A stretch of 24,976 bases of DNA, taken from assembly GCA_016295275.1 (NCBI GenBank), contig JAEDLN010000008.1, positions 1 through 24,976 of the forward strand, written 5' to 3'. The DNA comes from Kiritimatiellia bacterium (GTDB lineage Bacteria; Verrucomicrobiota; Kiritimatiellia; RFP12; UBA3636). Positions 1-8,671 of the stretch are shown in pieces. The position numbers and the translations under genes were made by a program. Each line of letters starts with the position of its first letter. The first letter of the stretch is position 1. The notes under the pieces are model-generated. The model saw nothing but the letters and a program-made list of their open reading frames with translations. It had not been told where the DNA came from and did no database searches.

Positions 1-301
1 CGGCGCGATGGGGACATCGCGCCCTACCGCCATTACACACGCAAAATTCGCACGCGCATTACCCAGGCGGCGCGAGCCGGGAGGCCCGGCGGCCAAGCAT
101 CGCGCCCTACCGCCATTACGCCCGCGCGGTAGGCACCCGACCCCAAAATCTTTGTGCTCCTATACAACCCGCTCAAATGCTCTTTGTGCCCCTTTGTGTT
201 AAAAACATCACGCCCTACTGCGGGTTACCCACGCGCATTGCCCGTGGCGGCTCGCCACCCCGGGCGGCGCGATGGTCGACCGCCCCCAACCCCATGGGAG
301 A
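1..301. repeat. gene-free intergenic block with palindromic repeats
   Basis: No credible gene is present. The stretch holds three members of the dispersed palindrome family. The short form at 2-23 is a perfect 9-bp stem (GGCGCGATG, loop GGGA, CATCGCGCC) followed by CTACCGCCATTAC. The long form at 69-106 has outer stem GGCGCGA/TCGCGCC and inner stem GCCGGG/CCCGGC (76-81, 85-90), followed by the same CTACCGCCATTAC tail. A third hairpin, GTGGCG-GCT-CGCCAC, lies at 244-258, 44 bases past the ispA stop. Between them lies a more AT-rich segment (145-205) with three CTTTGTG words. The two tails are in direct orientation. Confidence 0.7.
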
Positions 302-1183
302 CTAAAGCGTCCGCGAAATCTGCGATATCGCCAGATGGCGCAGCAACGCATGCGCCGCTTCCTGTTCGCTGCCGGCAGGCCGGACTTCATCCAATGCCCG
401 CAAGCCGTCATCGGTCGTCTGCTTTGCAAGCGCAAGCGCTTCGTCCTTGCCCATGAGCCGTAAAATGGAAATCTCCTCGGCCTTTGCCGGATCGTCCGCA
501 TCCAGCAAATCATCGATAATCTGAAAAGCCGTTCCCAACGCAAGCCCGTACCGGTGGAAGGCATCGGCTTCCGCGTCGCTTCCGCCACCGGCTAGGACGC
601 CCATATCCAGCGCGGCGCAAATCAAATCGCCCGTCTTGTGCGCATAAATGTAGTCGAGCCTCTCCTTGCTCAGCGATGCCGTCACACAACAATCCTCCCA
701 CTGGCCTCCGACAACGCCCGCCGGACCCGCCGCACGCGCAAAAACATTCGCCAGCCGACAAATCCGCTCCGGCGAAACCGGCGACCGGAACAGCATCTCG
801 AACGCCGCCGCCTGAAGCGCATCACCCACCAAAACCGCTTCGCCATAGCCGTACTTCGCATGCACGGTCGGTTGCCCGCGCCGCAAAAGATCGTTGTCCA
901 TGCACGGCAAATCATCGTGGACAAGCGTGTAATTGTGCAACATCTCAATGGCAAGCGCCGCCGGCAAGGCCATATCGGATCTTCCGGAAACCGTAGCGCA
1001 CGCCGCCAAACAACAGACGGGACGCAATCGCTTTCCACCCCCCAGCAACGCATACCGCAACGGCTCGACAAGCGGAGCCGGAATGTCCGCATCGGTCAGA
1101 ATGCCCGCCGGAGTGAAGAGCTTTTTCAACGCCTCTTCGACACGCGAACGGAACCCACCGGCAATTTCGACAAAATCATGCAT
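302..1183 (-). CDS. ispA: farnesyl/geranyl diphosphate synthase (polyprenyl synthetase)
   Basis: This enzyme condenses dimethylallyl or geranyl diphosphate with isopentenyl diphosphate in the cytosol, giving the C15 (or C20) precursor of undecaprenyl and quinone chains. The frame shows GGGKRLRP for substrate binding, then the first aspartate-rich motif DDLPCMDND with the two-residue insertion typical of bacterial IspA. HKTG in the middle and the second motif DDLLD follow. All Mg-binding aspartates are kept. The length of about 293 residues fits the family. Possible starts are TTG 1204, ATG 1189 and ATG 1183. I chose 1183 because a GGA lies 7 bases upstream, but the signal is weak. It lies 44 bases downstream of uvrA on the same strand, with no terminator seen between them, so co-transcription is likely. 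Product chain length cannot be fixed from sequence alone. Confidence 0.9.
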   Translation of the reverse strand: MHDFVEIAGGFRSRVEEALKKLFTPAGILTDADIPAPLVEPLRYALLGGGKRLRPVCCLAACATVSGRSDMALPAALAIEMLHNYTLVHDDLPCMDNDLLRRGQPTVHAKYGYGEAVLVGDALQAAAFEMLFRSPVSPERICRLANVFARAAGPAGVVGGQWEDCCVTASLSKERLDYIYAHKTGDLICAALDMGVLAGGGSDAEADAFHRYGLALGTAFQIIDDLLDADDPAKAEEISILRLMGKDEALALAKQTTDDGLRALDEVRPAGSEQEAAHALLRHLAISQISRTL

Positions 1184-1227
1184 GACCATATCCAATCGAA
1201 TCAAAAAAAAGAAACCGAAACAAAATC

Positions 1228-4200
1228 CTAGACAACCGACGAACCCCCGACTCCCTCGCCACGGAGCGCCGCAGCCGTCGCTCCCGGCATACCGGGTCGC
1301 AAAAAGGCCTCCGGCGTCCCCGTCGCGACAATCCGGCCGCCTTGCTCGCCCCCATCCGGTCCTAAGTCAATGAGGTAATCGGCCGCCCGGATCACTTGCA
1401 AATTGTGCTCGATGACAAGGACCGTATGTCCATTCGCGACGAGACGCCGGAAAATGCGCAACAGCGTTTCAATGTCGGAAAAGTGAAGCCCCGTTGTCGG
1501 TTCGTCGAAAATCAGCAACGAGCCACCCGTATGAACGCCTTTCTTTTTCCCGTTCGTCACCGAGGCGTCCGGATGAATGCCGGCCAGAAAGCCCGCCAAC
1601 TTGAGTCGCTGCGCTTCTCCGCCCGAAAGCGTCGGTACGGCCTGCCCCAAGCGCAAATAGCCAAGCCCCACGTCCAATAGCGGTTGCAGACGGCGAAGAA
1701 CGACCGGATGCTCCGCAAAAACCTGCGCGGCTTCGTCCCCCGTGAGCTGCAACACATCCGAAATGGTGAGCGCCCGCTTGCGCCACGGATACGTGACCGT
1801 CAGAATCTCCGGTCTGTAGCGAGAGCCTCCGCACGTCTCGCACGGCAAATAGACGTCCGAGAGAAATTGCATTTCAATGTGCTCGAATCCCGTTCCTTCG
1901 CAATCCGGACAACGCCCCGTGCCGCTGTTAAAGGAAAAATCGCCGACGCCGAAGCCACGCGCCTTCGCTTCGGGCAATGCCGCATAAACGGCGCGAATCG
2001 CATCGAAAATCCCCAGATAGTTGGCAGGTGTCGATCGGGATGACTTGCCGATCGGAGATTGGTCGACAAGCGCGACCGTGCCGATCGAATCGGCCCCCTC
2101 CAATGCCCGCAACTCGCCGGGAATCAGCCCAGGAACCGGCGGCAAACCGACCTTGCGACGCATCGCCGGATGCAAAATGTCGCAGACAAGCGTCGATTTT
2201 CCGGAACCGGAAACACCCGTTACCACGACAAACCTGTGAAGCGGAATGTCAACCGACACATCGCGGAGATTGTGCGCCGTCGCTCCCGTCAGACGAAGCC
2301 ACTCCCCTTCCTTTTTCGACAGCTCGTCCGTGCGAACCGCTTTGCCCGCTTGCGGCACGCGCTCCCGTACGAAATAGGGCGCACTGGGTGATTCGGGACA
2401 CGCGAGAAGATCGCCGATCGTGCCTGCACAGACAATCTCGCCTCCCCGTTCCCCGGAGCCGGGCCCCAGCTCAATGATATGATCCGCCGCCAAAATGACC
2501 GCCGGATCGTGCTCCACGACCAATAGCGTGTTGCCCGCTTCGCATAACTTGCGCAAAATGGCGATGAGACGGCCAATGTCTCGAGGATGCAACCCGATCG
2601 ACGGCTCGTCCAACACAAACAGCGTGCCGACCAAATGCGACCCCAACGCCGTCGTGAGCGCAATGCGCTGCGCTTCTCCGCCCGAAAGCGTGCGCGCCGG
2701 ACGATCCAACGTGAGATAGCCTACCCCGACCTCGACAAGATACCGCAACCGGGCGAGAATCTCCGTAAGCAGCGTACGCGCCGCATCGCCCGTCGGAGTG
2801 CCGGACGGAGCCGTATCGTATACCTGCGTGAGAAACGAAAGAATCGAATCGATCGGTTCCGCACAGAGCGATGCAATGGTGTGCCACTTGCCATCCGGCG
2901 CCACAAGCCGCCAGGCAAGAGACTCCGCCCGCAAGCGCGTCCCCGAACAGGTTCTGCAAAGCGTATACTCGCGATACCGCGCCAACATCACACGGACATG
3001 CAATTTGTACGCGCGACTCTCCATCCACTCGAAGAAAGCGTCAATTCCCGGCCATTTGTGCGAATACCAGCTTTTCGTTTCGCCATGCCAGACCCATTCC
3101 CGGACGTCGCGCGGCAACTGTTCCCACGGGCAGTCCGTATCGTAGCCTAACTCCTTGCAACGGCGCAGCAACATGCGCTGGCAGTCCCGGTTCGCTTCGG
3201 TCGTGAACGGCTTGATGCACCCCTCCGAAAGCGATTTCGTCGGATCGGGAATGACCAGCTGCTCGGAAATGCCGATGACGCGCCCGAATCCATGACACTC
3301 CGGACAGGCGCCAATCGGCGAATTGAACGAAAAGTGGTTCGGTACCGGCATCTCAAAGGTTTGATGGCAGTCCGGACACGCCAGACGAGAACTGTACCGG
3401 ACCAAAAGCTCCGATGGCATGGGGCGCGTCCCGTCCGCCGCACGCTCCGGCGCGGCATAAATCGCCAATTGGCCCCGTCCGGCGTCAAATGCCTTTTCCA
3501 AGGATTCCAAAATGCGGGACTTCTTCTCCTCTTGCAAAACGAACGTATCGAGAAGAACGCATAATTTGCCGCAGGTGCGTATCGATTCGTCTTCCGGCTC
3601 TTTCTTCCGGGACGCTTTCTTCTTGCCCGCCGCCTTTTTTGCACGAACGCCGGTCGCTGCCGCCGTCGCCACAGGCGGATCTTCCGGATCCGGAAAGACG
3701 CGCGCATACCCCTGCTGCGCCAACAGCGATACAACCTCTTCGTACGAAACCGTTTCCGGCAAATCGACCGAAAAGACAAGGCAAAGCCGCTTCCCGGTCA
3801 ATCCGCGCTTCCGCAAATCCGCAAAAACCGTTTCCGGCGTATCCCGGACGATCTCGCGCCCGCAATCCGGACAGTACAGCCGAGCACAGGTCGCAAACAG
3901 CGTCTTGAGATAATCCTGCAATTCCGTCATCGTGCCGACCGTCGAACGGAAATTGCGAACCGAATTCTGCTGCCGGATGGCAATCGCCGGCGGAATCCCG
4001 TCGACCGAATCAACCGCCGGCGGCGGAAGACGCTCCAAAAATTGCCGCGCGTACGACGAAAAGGTTTCGATGTACCGGCGCTGCCCTTCGGCATAGACGG
4101 TATCGAAAACAAGCGACGATTTGCCGGCACCGGAAAGCCCCGTCACAACCGTGAGCTTTCCGACCGGAATCGTGACGTCGATGTTCTTCAGATTGTTCTG

Positions 4201-4359
4201 GCGCGCACCTCGCACGCAGATCGACGTCGCCCCGCGCGGAAGCCGAAGACGCCCGAAGGCGGAACGCTCCGGTCCTTTTCCGGCTTTCGGCGGTTTCGCT
4301 TTCGGTTTGGCGGCAGATGAAGATCCCGACATGGCGGCAGAGAGTAGATGCGCTTCCAT
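1228..4359 (-). CDS. uvrA: excinuclease ABC subunit A (long form)
   Basis: This is the damage-recognition ATPase of nucleotide excision repair, which loads UvrB onto lesions. Both ABC halves are complete. Half 1 has Walker A GLSGAGKSS (about residues 74-82), signature LSGGEAQR (about 558) and Walker B VLDEPS. Half 2 has Walker A GVSGSGKST (about 715), signature LSGGEAQR (about 911) and FDEPTTGLH. Zinc-module cysteine pairs CPDC/CPEC and CPDC/CETC are present. At about 1043 residues it is some 100 longer than the usual 940 or so. Part of the excess is a lysine-rich stretch (about residues 240-256) in the insertion region of half 1. The open frame extends to 4494 inside leuS, but that part crosses a terminator. 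I place the start at ATG 4359, with ATG 4332 as the alternative. Neither has a clear ribosome site. It could be one of several UvrA paralogues in the genome. Confidence 0.93.
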   Translation of the reverse strand: MEAHLLSAAMSGSSSAAKPKAKPPKAGKGPERSAFGRLRLPRGATSICVRGARQNNLKNIDVTIPVGKLTVVTGLSGAGKSSLVFDTVYAEGQRRYIETFSSYARQFLERLPPPAVDSVDGIPPAIAIRQQNSVRNFRSTVGTMTELQDYLKTLFATCARLYCPDCGREIVRDTPETVFADLRKRGLTGKRLCLVFSVDLPETVSYEEVVSLLAQQGYARVFPDPEDPPVATAAATGVRAKKAAGKKKASRKKEPEDESIRTCGKLCVLLDTFVLQEEKKSRILESLEKAFDAGRGQLAIYAAPERAADGTRPMPSELLVRYSSRLACPDCHQTFEMPVPNHFSFNSPIGACPECHGFGRVIGISEQLVIPDPTKSLSEGCIKPFTTEANRDCQRMLLRRCKELGYDTDCPWEQLPRDVREWVWHGETKSWYSHKWPGIDAFFEWMESRAYKLHVRVMLARYREYTLCRTCSGTRLRAESLAWRLVAPDGKWHTIASLCAEPIDSILSFLTQVYDTAPSGTPTGDAARTLLTEILARLRYLVEVGVGYLTLDRPARTLSGGEAQRIALTTALGSHLVGTLFVLDEPSIGLHPRDIGRLIAILRKLCEAGNTLLVVEHDPAVILAADHIIELGPGSGERGGEIVCAGTIGDLLACPESPSAPYFVRERVPQAGKAVRTDELSKKEGEWLRLTGATAHNLRDVSVDIPLHRFVVVTGVSGSGKSTLVCDILHPAMRRKVGLPPVPGLIPGELRALEGADSIGTVALVDQSPIGKSSRSTPANYLGIFDAIRAVYAALPEAKARGFGVGDFSFNSGTGRCPDCEGTGFEHIEMQFLSDVYLPCETCGGSRYRPEILTVTYPWRKRALTISDVLQLTGDEAAQVFAEHPVVLRRLQPLLDVGLGYLRLGQAVPTLSGGEAQRLKLAGFLAGIHPDASVTNGKKKGVHTGGSLLIFDEPTTGLHFSDIETLLRIFRRLVANGHTVLVIEHNLQVIRAADYLIDLGPDGGEQGGRIVATGTPEAFLRPGMPGATAAALRGEGVGGSSVV

Positions 4360-4388
4360 CAATGGCGGCGCGTTCGACAGAAAAGAAA

Positions 4389-4431
4389 GAAAGAAAGAGC
4401 TTCGGAATACTCCGGGAACGCTCTTTCTTTC
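4389..4431 (-). terminator. rho-independent terminator of leuS
   Basis: A perfect 12-bp inverted repeat (GAAAGAAAGAGC at 4389-4400, GCTCTTTCTTTC at 4420-4431) encloses a smaller stem (CGGA/TCCG). On the minus strand it lies 26 bases after the leuS stop and is followed by a pyrimidine-rich TTTCTTTTCT run. It separates leuS from uvrA, so uvrA needs its own promoter or readthrough. Confidence 0.75.
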
Positions 4432-4456
4432 ATTGGAAACAAATGGCGCCCGTAAC

Positions 4457-7021
4457 TTAGACGACAATATTGACCAGCCGCTTCGGGACGGCAATCACCT
4501 TGCGAGGAGTCGCTCCGGCCAAATAGCCCTTCACTTGCTCGTTCTCCAGCGCGATTTTCTCCATCTCCGCAGGCGTTGCCTCCGCCGGCATCTTGATGCG
4601 CGCACGGATTTTTCCGCGAATCTGGACTGCTATCTCGACCTCGGCAACGACAAGATACGCCGCATCCCATTTGGGCCACGGTACGTAGGCAATCGAACCC
4701 GTATGTCCAAGCGTCTCCCAAAGCTCTTCGCCCAAATGCGGCGCAAACGGCGCCAGCAGCTGCACAAAAGGCTCCGCCGCCGCACGCGGCAACGGCTTGC
4801 CTTCGCCGGAAAACGCATTCAGACAAATCATCAACTGCGAAATGGCCGTGTTGAACGCCAAAGACTCAATGTCATGCGTCACCTTCTGAATGGTGGCATG
4901 GACCATGCGAGCCTGCTCCGGCGTCAACGCATCCTCCGTAATCGGCTGCGTGGAAACCATCGTGAAGGCACGGCGGAGAAAACGCGAAACGCCTTCCACG
5001 CCCTTCGTATTCCATGGCTTCACATCCTGCAACGCACCCATGAACATCTCGTACAAACGGAGCGAATCCGCCCCGTAATCCCGGATGACATCGTCCGGAT
5101 TGACAATGTTGCGGAGCGATTTGGACATCTTCGCGGCAAACTCCGTGAGCGGCTCGCCCGTCTTCACGTGAACCGGCTTGGACGGATTGCTGAGATCGAC
5201 TTCGTTCGTCGGAATCAAAACGCCACGCGGATTCTTGTAGGAAAGCCCCAGAATCATGCCCTGGTTGACAAGCTTGCGGAACGGCTCCGATGTCGAAACC
5301 AACCCGAGATCGAACAGAACCTTGTGCCAGAACCGCGCATACAAGAGGTGGAGAACGGCATGCTCCGCACCGCCAATGTACAAGTCGACCGGCATCCAAT
5401 ACTTTTCTTTCGCCGGATCGCAGAACGCTTCGTCGTTGTGCGGATCGATGTAGCGCAGATAGTACCAGCAGGAACCCGCCCATTGCGGCATCGTATTGGT
5501 TTCGCGCCAGCCTTGCTTGCCCGTCGCCGGATCGGTATAGCGCAACCACTGGGTCGCTTTCGAAAGCGGCGGCTCGCCCGTACCCGTCGGCTTGAAATCC
5601 TCCATCTCCGGAAGCGTGAGCGGCAAATCCGCCGCCGGAATCAACTGCGTCGTGCCATCGTCCATGTGGACAATCGGGAACGGCTCGCCCCAATACCGCT
5701 GACGCGAAAACAGCCAGTCGCGCAATTTGTACTGGACCGCCGGCTTGCCAAAGCCTTTGGCCGCAAGCCATTCGGCCATCTTCGGAATCGATTTCTCAAC
5801 CGTCAGCCCGTCAAGCGAAATCTCTTCGTTGGACGAATTGAACAGATTGCCTTCGCCTGTCCAACAGGCCTTGCCGGAAACGACATCCTCCAGCGATACG
5901 CCCGCCGCAGCGGCTTTCTTTTCGTCCGGCTTGATGACCGGAATAATCGGAATGCCAAACTTCTGCGCAAACGCCCAGTCGCGATCGTCATGCGCCGGTA
6001 CCGCCATGATCGCACCCGTTCCATACGAGGCGAGCACATAGTCGGACAACCAAATCGGAATCTTTTTGCCGTTGACCGGATTGATGCCGTACGCGCCCGT
6101 GAATACACCCGTCTTCTCTTTGGCAAGATCCGTCCGCTCCAAATCCGACTTGTGCGCCGCCGCCACACGATACGCCTGAACCGCCTCGCGGCATTCGTCC
6201 GTCGTAATCTCCGGCACAAACGGATGCTCCGGCGAAAGCACCATGTACGTCGCCCCGAACAACGTGTCGGGACGCGTCGTGTAAACCGTTACGACCTTGT
6301 CCGTTCCATCAACCGGAAACCGCACCTCGGCACCCGTGGAACGGCCAATCCAGTTGCGCTGCATCTCTTTGATGCCTTCCGGCCAATCCAACTGGTCCAA
6401 ATCCTTGAGCAACCGCTCGGCATACGCCGTAATCCGAAGCATCCACTGACGCATCGGACGACGTTCCACCGGATGGTTGCCGCGCTCCGAACGACCATTG
6501 ATGACTTCCTCGTTCGAAAGCACCGTTCCTAAGGCAGGACACCAGTTGACCGGGACCTCCGCCATGTAGGCCAGCCCCTTTTCGTACAACTTCTCGAAAA
6601 TCCACTGCGTCCACTTGTAATACTTCGGGTCCGTCGTGGAAATCGTGCGATCCCAATCGTACGAAAATCCGAGCGAATGAATCTGCCGCGTGAAATTCGC
6701 AATGTTCTTCGCCGTCGTAATCTCCGGATGCGTTCCCGTCTCGACCGCATACTGCTCGGCCGGAAGTCCAAAGGCGTCAAACCCAATGGGGTGCAATACG
6801 TTGAACCCGCAAGCGCGCTTGTAGCGGCATACGATGTCCGTCGCCGTATATCCTTCCGGATGGCCTACATGAAGCCCCGCACCCGAAGGGTACGGAAACA
6901 TGTCCAACGCATAGTACTTCGGTTTGTCGGAAAAATCGACGGCGGCAAAGGTTTTGTTTTCAGCCCAATAGGCTTGCCACTTCTTTTCGATTTCAGTGAA
7001 ATTGTAGTCGGAAAAGCTCAT
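4457..7021 (-). CDS. leuS: leucyl-tRNA synthetase
   Basis: A class I aminoacyl-tRNA synthetase that charges tRNA-Leu in the cytosol. The HIGH-type motif is HVGH at residues 51-54 within PYPSGAGLHVGHPEGY, and KMSKS is at 631-635. The CP1 editing domain is intact, with TTRPDT at 248-253 and the discriminating aspartate region DDRD at 345-348. The tRNA-binding tail runs to the C-terminus. The length of 854 residues is usual for the bacterial enzyme. The start at ATG 7021 gives the family's usual N-terminus. The bases before it show no good Shine-Dalgarno sequence. It is the first gene of the minus-strand housekeeping run and ends at a clear terminator, so it is probably transcribed alone. Confidence 0.97.
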   Translation of the reverse strand: MSFSDYNFTEIEKKWQAYWAENKTFAAVDFSDKPKYYALDMFPYPSGAGLHVGHPEGYTATDIVCRYKRACGFNVLHPIGFDAFGLPAEQYAVETGTHPEITTAKNIANFTRQIHSLGFSYDWDRTISTTDPKYYKWTQWIFEKLYEKGLAYMAEVPVNWCPALGTVLSNEEVINGRSERGNHPVERRPMRQWMLRITAYAERLLKDLDQLDWPEGIKEMQRNWIGRSTGAEVRFPVDGTDKVVTVYTTRPDTLFGATYMVLSPEHPFVPEITTDECREAVQAYRVAAAHKSDLERTDLAKEKTGVFTGAYGINPVNGKKIPIWLSDYVLASYGTGAIMAVPAHDDRDWAFAQKFGIPIIPVIKPDEKKAAAAGVSLEDVVSGKACWTGEGNLFNSSNEEISLDGLTVEKSIPKMAEWLAAKGFGKPAVQYKLRDWLFSRQRYWGEPFPIVHMDDGTTQLIPAADLPLTLPEMEDFKPTGTGEPPLSKATQWLRYTDPATGKQGWRETNTMPQWAGSCWYYLRYIDPHNDEAFCDPAKEKYWMPVDLYIGGAEHAVLHLLYARFWHKVLFDLGLVSTSEPFRKLVNQGMILGLSYKNPRGVLIPTNEVDLSNPSKPVHVKTGEPLTEFAAKMSKSLRNIVNPDDVIRDYGADSLRLYEMFMGALQDVKPWNTKGVEGVSRFLRRAFTMVSTQPITEDALTPEQARMVHATIQKVTHDIESLAFNTAISQLMICLNAFSGEGKPLPRAAAEPFVQLLAPFAPHLGEELWETLGHTGSIAYVPWPKWDAAYLVVAEVEIAVQIRGKIRARIKMPAEATPAEMEKIALENEQVKGYLAGATPRKVIAVPKRLVNIVV

Positions 7022-7042
7022 AATCGTTCAACGGAGCTGAGT

Positions 7043-7070
7043 AAAATAGAAAACGTCCGTATCCTATCAA
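7043..7070 (-). promoter_or_regulatory. possible sigma-70-type promoter of leuS
   Basis: Reading the minus strand, TTGATA (7065-7070, 5 of 6 matches to TTGACA) is followed after 16 bases by TATTTT (7043-7048, 4 of 6). The predicted start would leave a leader of about 15 bases before the leuS ATG. It is inferred by consensus match only. Confidence 0.35.
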
Positions 7071-7324
7071 ATTCGCTCCCGTATCTCAACAATCCAAAAC
7101 CCGCCCCCACTCGATCCCCATCCCGTGTCCACCAATCGCGCGGCATGGCGTGCACCCCGCTCGTGCCCTGTCGCCGCCCCACTCGCCCCCCACCACTCGT
7201 GCGGCATGGCGTGCACCCCACTCGTGCGGCATGGCGGTAGGGCGCGATGATTGCCCGTCGGGGCTCCCGACTCGCGCCGCCGCGCCATTGCCCGTGGCAC
7301 CCGCCCCGCCGGCTCTTCCGCTCC
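7071..7324. repeat. repeat-rich gap between the kinase gene and leuS
   Basis: No gene is seen. A 19-base unit GCGGCATGGCGTGCACCCC occurs at 7140-7158 and again exactly at 7201-7219. A truncated third copy at 7226-7236 runs straight into a long-form palindrome at 7241-7278. That palindrome has outer stem GGCGCGA (7241-7247)/TCGCGCC (7272-7278) and inner stem GTCGGG-GCT-CCCGAC (7257-7271). It lies 46 bases past the kinase stop codon. Confidence 0.7.
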
Positions 7325-8671
7325 TCAGAAGAATTCTTTTCCGGCTTGTTTCATCAATGCCCGAACCTCTCGCAAGGTTTCAGGTCCTTGAAATTGAACT
7401 TCCGCATCCTCCATGTCATCCAACCCCTCGAAATGAGCATCGGGGAACGTCTCCGGTTTCGTTTGATTCGGAAAGTTCAAATAGGCCTCCCCGCGAAACG
7501 CATAGCGGATGCCGGACTGTTCATACGGAATCTCGGAGCGGTTGAGAACAAGACAATTCACGAGCCGAATCACCGTATTGCTTCCTTTCGAAAGAAAGCT
7601 CGCATCCAAGATTCCCGGTCCGCACACCCGATACTCGTGATTGTCCTCCAAGACAAGCGGTTTTTTGAAAACATAATGGCCTCGAACGCCCTGACCTCGA
7701 TAGAGACGAACCACCGTGCTTGGTATTTCCGTCTCTTGCAAGGATTCCGTTTGGCAAATGGCATTCCATTGATGGCGCTCTCGGACAGTCGGTACGAAGC
7801 ATAAGGCAAATAGCCCCGACAGCAATGCCGCCGCCAGACAACCGACGAGGCAGTGCTTCGCCCGGTTGCGTTTGCGAATGGCCCGCGCAAATGCTTCGAC
7901 CGTCGCATACCGCTGCGAGGGAATCGAGCTGGTTGCACGACGGATGATGGCGTCCCATGAATGCGGCGGATTGCCGCCAAATGCCGCATTCGCCATTCGG
8001 CCAAGTGCGTGAATATCGGCAGCCTGGGAAATCTCGCCGCCCATCAACTGCTCCGGAGCCGCATACTCGGGCGTTCCCGCCGCAACCACCTTTCCGGATA
8101 CGATGGAAATATCCGTTCGGGGCCGTGCCGAGAACAAGGGATCCTTGGCAAGGCTGAAATCAATCAGCACCATCTGCCCGTCCGACCGGCGCATGATATT
8201 CTTGGGCTTGAGATCCCGATGGACAATGCCCGAAAGATGAAGCGCGTGCACACATGCGCAAACAGCCAGCATGAAGTCGGCAATGCCTTTCTCGTCCGTC
8301 GGGACCTCGACCGGCTCCAACAGTTCCAGAATGAAGTAGGCCCGTCCGTTCGATTCGCCACACTCGAAAAACCGAGGAAACTGCGGCAGCCGATTCTCAA
8401 TGAGAAAATCGATCTCGTTCTGGAAACGCCTTTTCGCCGGTTCATCCGACCGAATCAATACTTTGGCCGCCGCCGATATCCCTGAAAGGGAATGGACAAC
8501 CCGATAGACTTCGCCGCTTCCGCCACGCCCGAGAAAGGCCTCGATGCGCCAAGAACCAAGCATCTCGCCGACGGCAAACACCTCTTCCCTGTCCTGCATC
8601 CGCGAAAGCGTGTCCTTGCCGCTATCCGACAGAAACTTGCCCAACTCGCCGATATCCGTCGTGTTTAACAT
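7325..8671 (-). CDS. membrane Ser/Thr protein kinase paired with an ECF sigma factor
   Basis: A Hanks-type kinase of 448 residues. It shows the glycine loop GRGGSGEVY (48-56), the ATP-binding lysine in AAAKVL (about 70), catalytic loop HRDLKPKN (151-158), and APE (205-207). The usual DFG reads DFS (171-173), an uncommon change next to the metal-binding aspartate. After a short basic stretch comes one membrane helix (about 275-293). A roughly 155-residue C-terminal part, presumably outside the cytosol, has G-rich and N-rich strands that resemble a beta-helix sensor. Its ATG at 8671 overlaps the sigma-factor stop (8665-8667), so the two are translationally coupled. Longer upstream starts would run further into the sigma gene. 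In other bacteria kinases paired this way are known to activate their sigma factor by phosphorylation (ECF43, EcfP/PknT type). That this pair does so is inference. Confidence 0.88.
   Translation of the reverse strand: MLNTTDIGELGKFLSDSGKDTLSRMQDREEVFAVGEMLGSWRIEAFLGRGGSGEVYRVVHSLSGISAAAKVLIRSDEPAKRRFQNEIDFLIENRLPQFPRFFECGESNGRAYFILELLEPVEVPTDEKGIADFMLAVCACVHALHLSGIVHRDLKPKNIMRRSDGQMVLIDFSLAKDPLFSARPRTDISIVSGKVVAAGTPEYAAPEQLMGGEISQAADIHALGRMANAAFGGNPPHSWDAIIRRATSSIPSQRYATVEAFARAIRKRNRAKHCLVGCLAAALLSGLFALCFVPTVRERHQWNAICQTESLQETEIPSTVVRLYRGQGVRGHYVFKKPLVLEDNHEYRVCGPGILDASFLSKGSNTVIRLVNCLVLNRSEIPYEQSGIRYAFRGEAYLNFPNQTKPETFPDAHFEGLDDMEDAEVQFQGPETLREVRALMKQAGKEFF

Noticed and set aside
8..456. Small open frames at the window start
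   Set aside because: They are built from palindromic repeats and antisense of ispA, with no ribosome site.
4121..6532. 803-residue plus-strand open frame opposite uvrA and leuS
   Set aside because: It is antisense to two clear genes, is extremely arginine-rich, has no domain, and exists because GC-rich codons leave the opposite strand free of stops.
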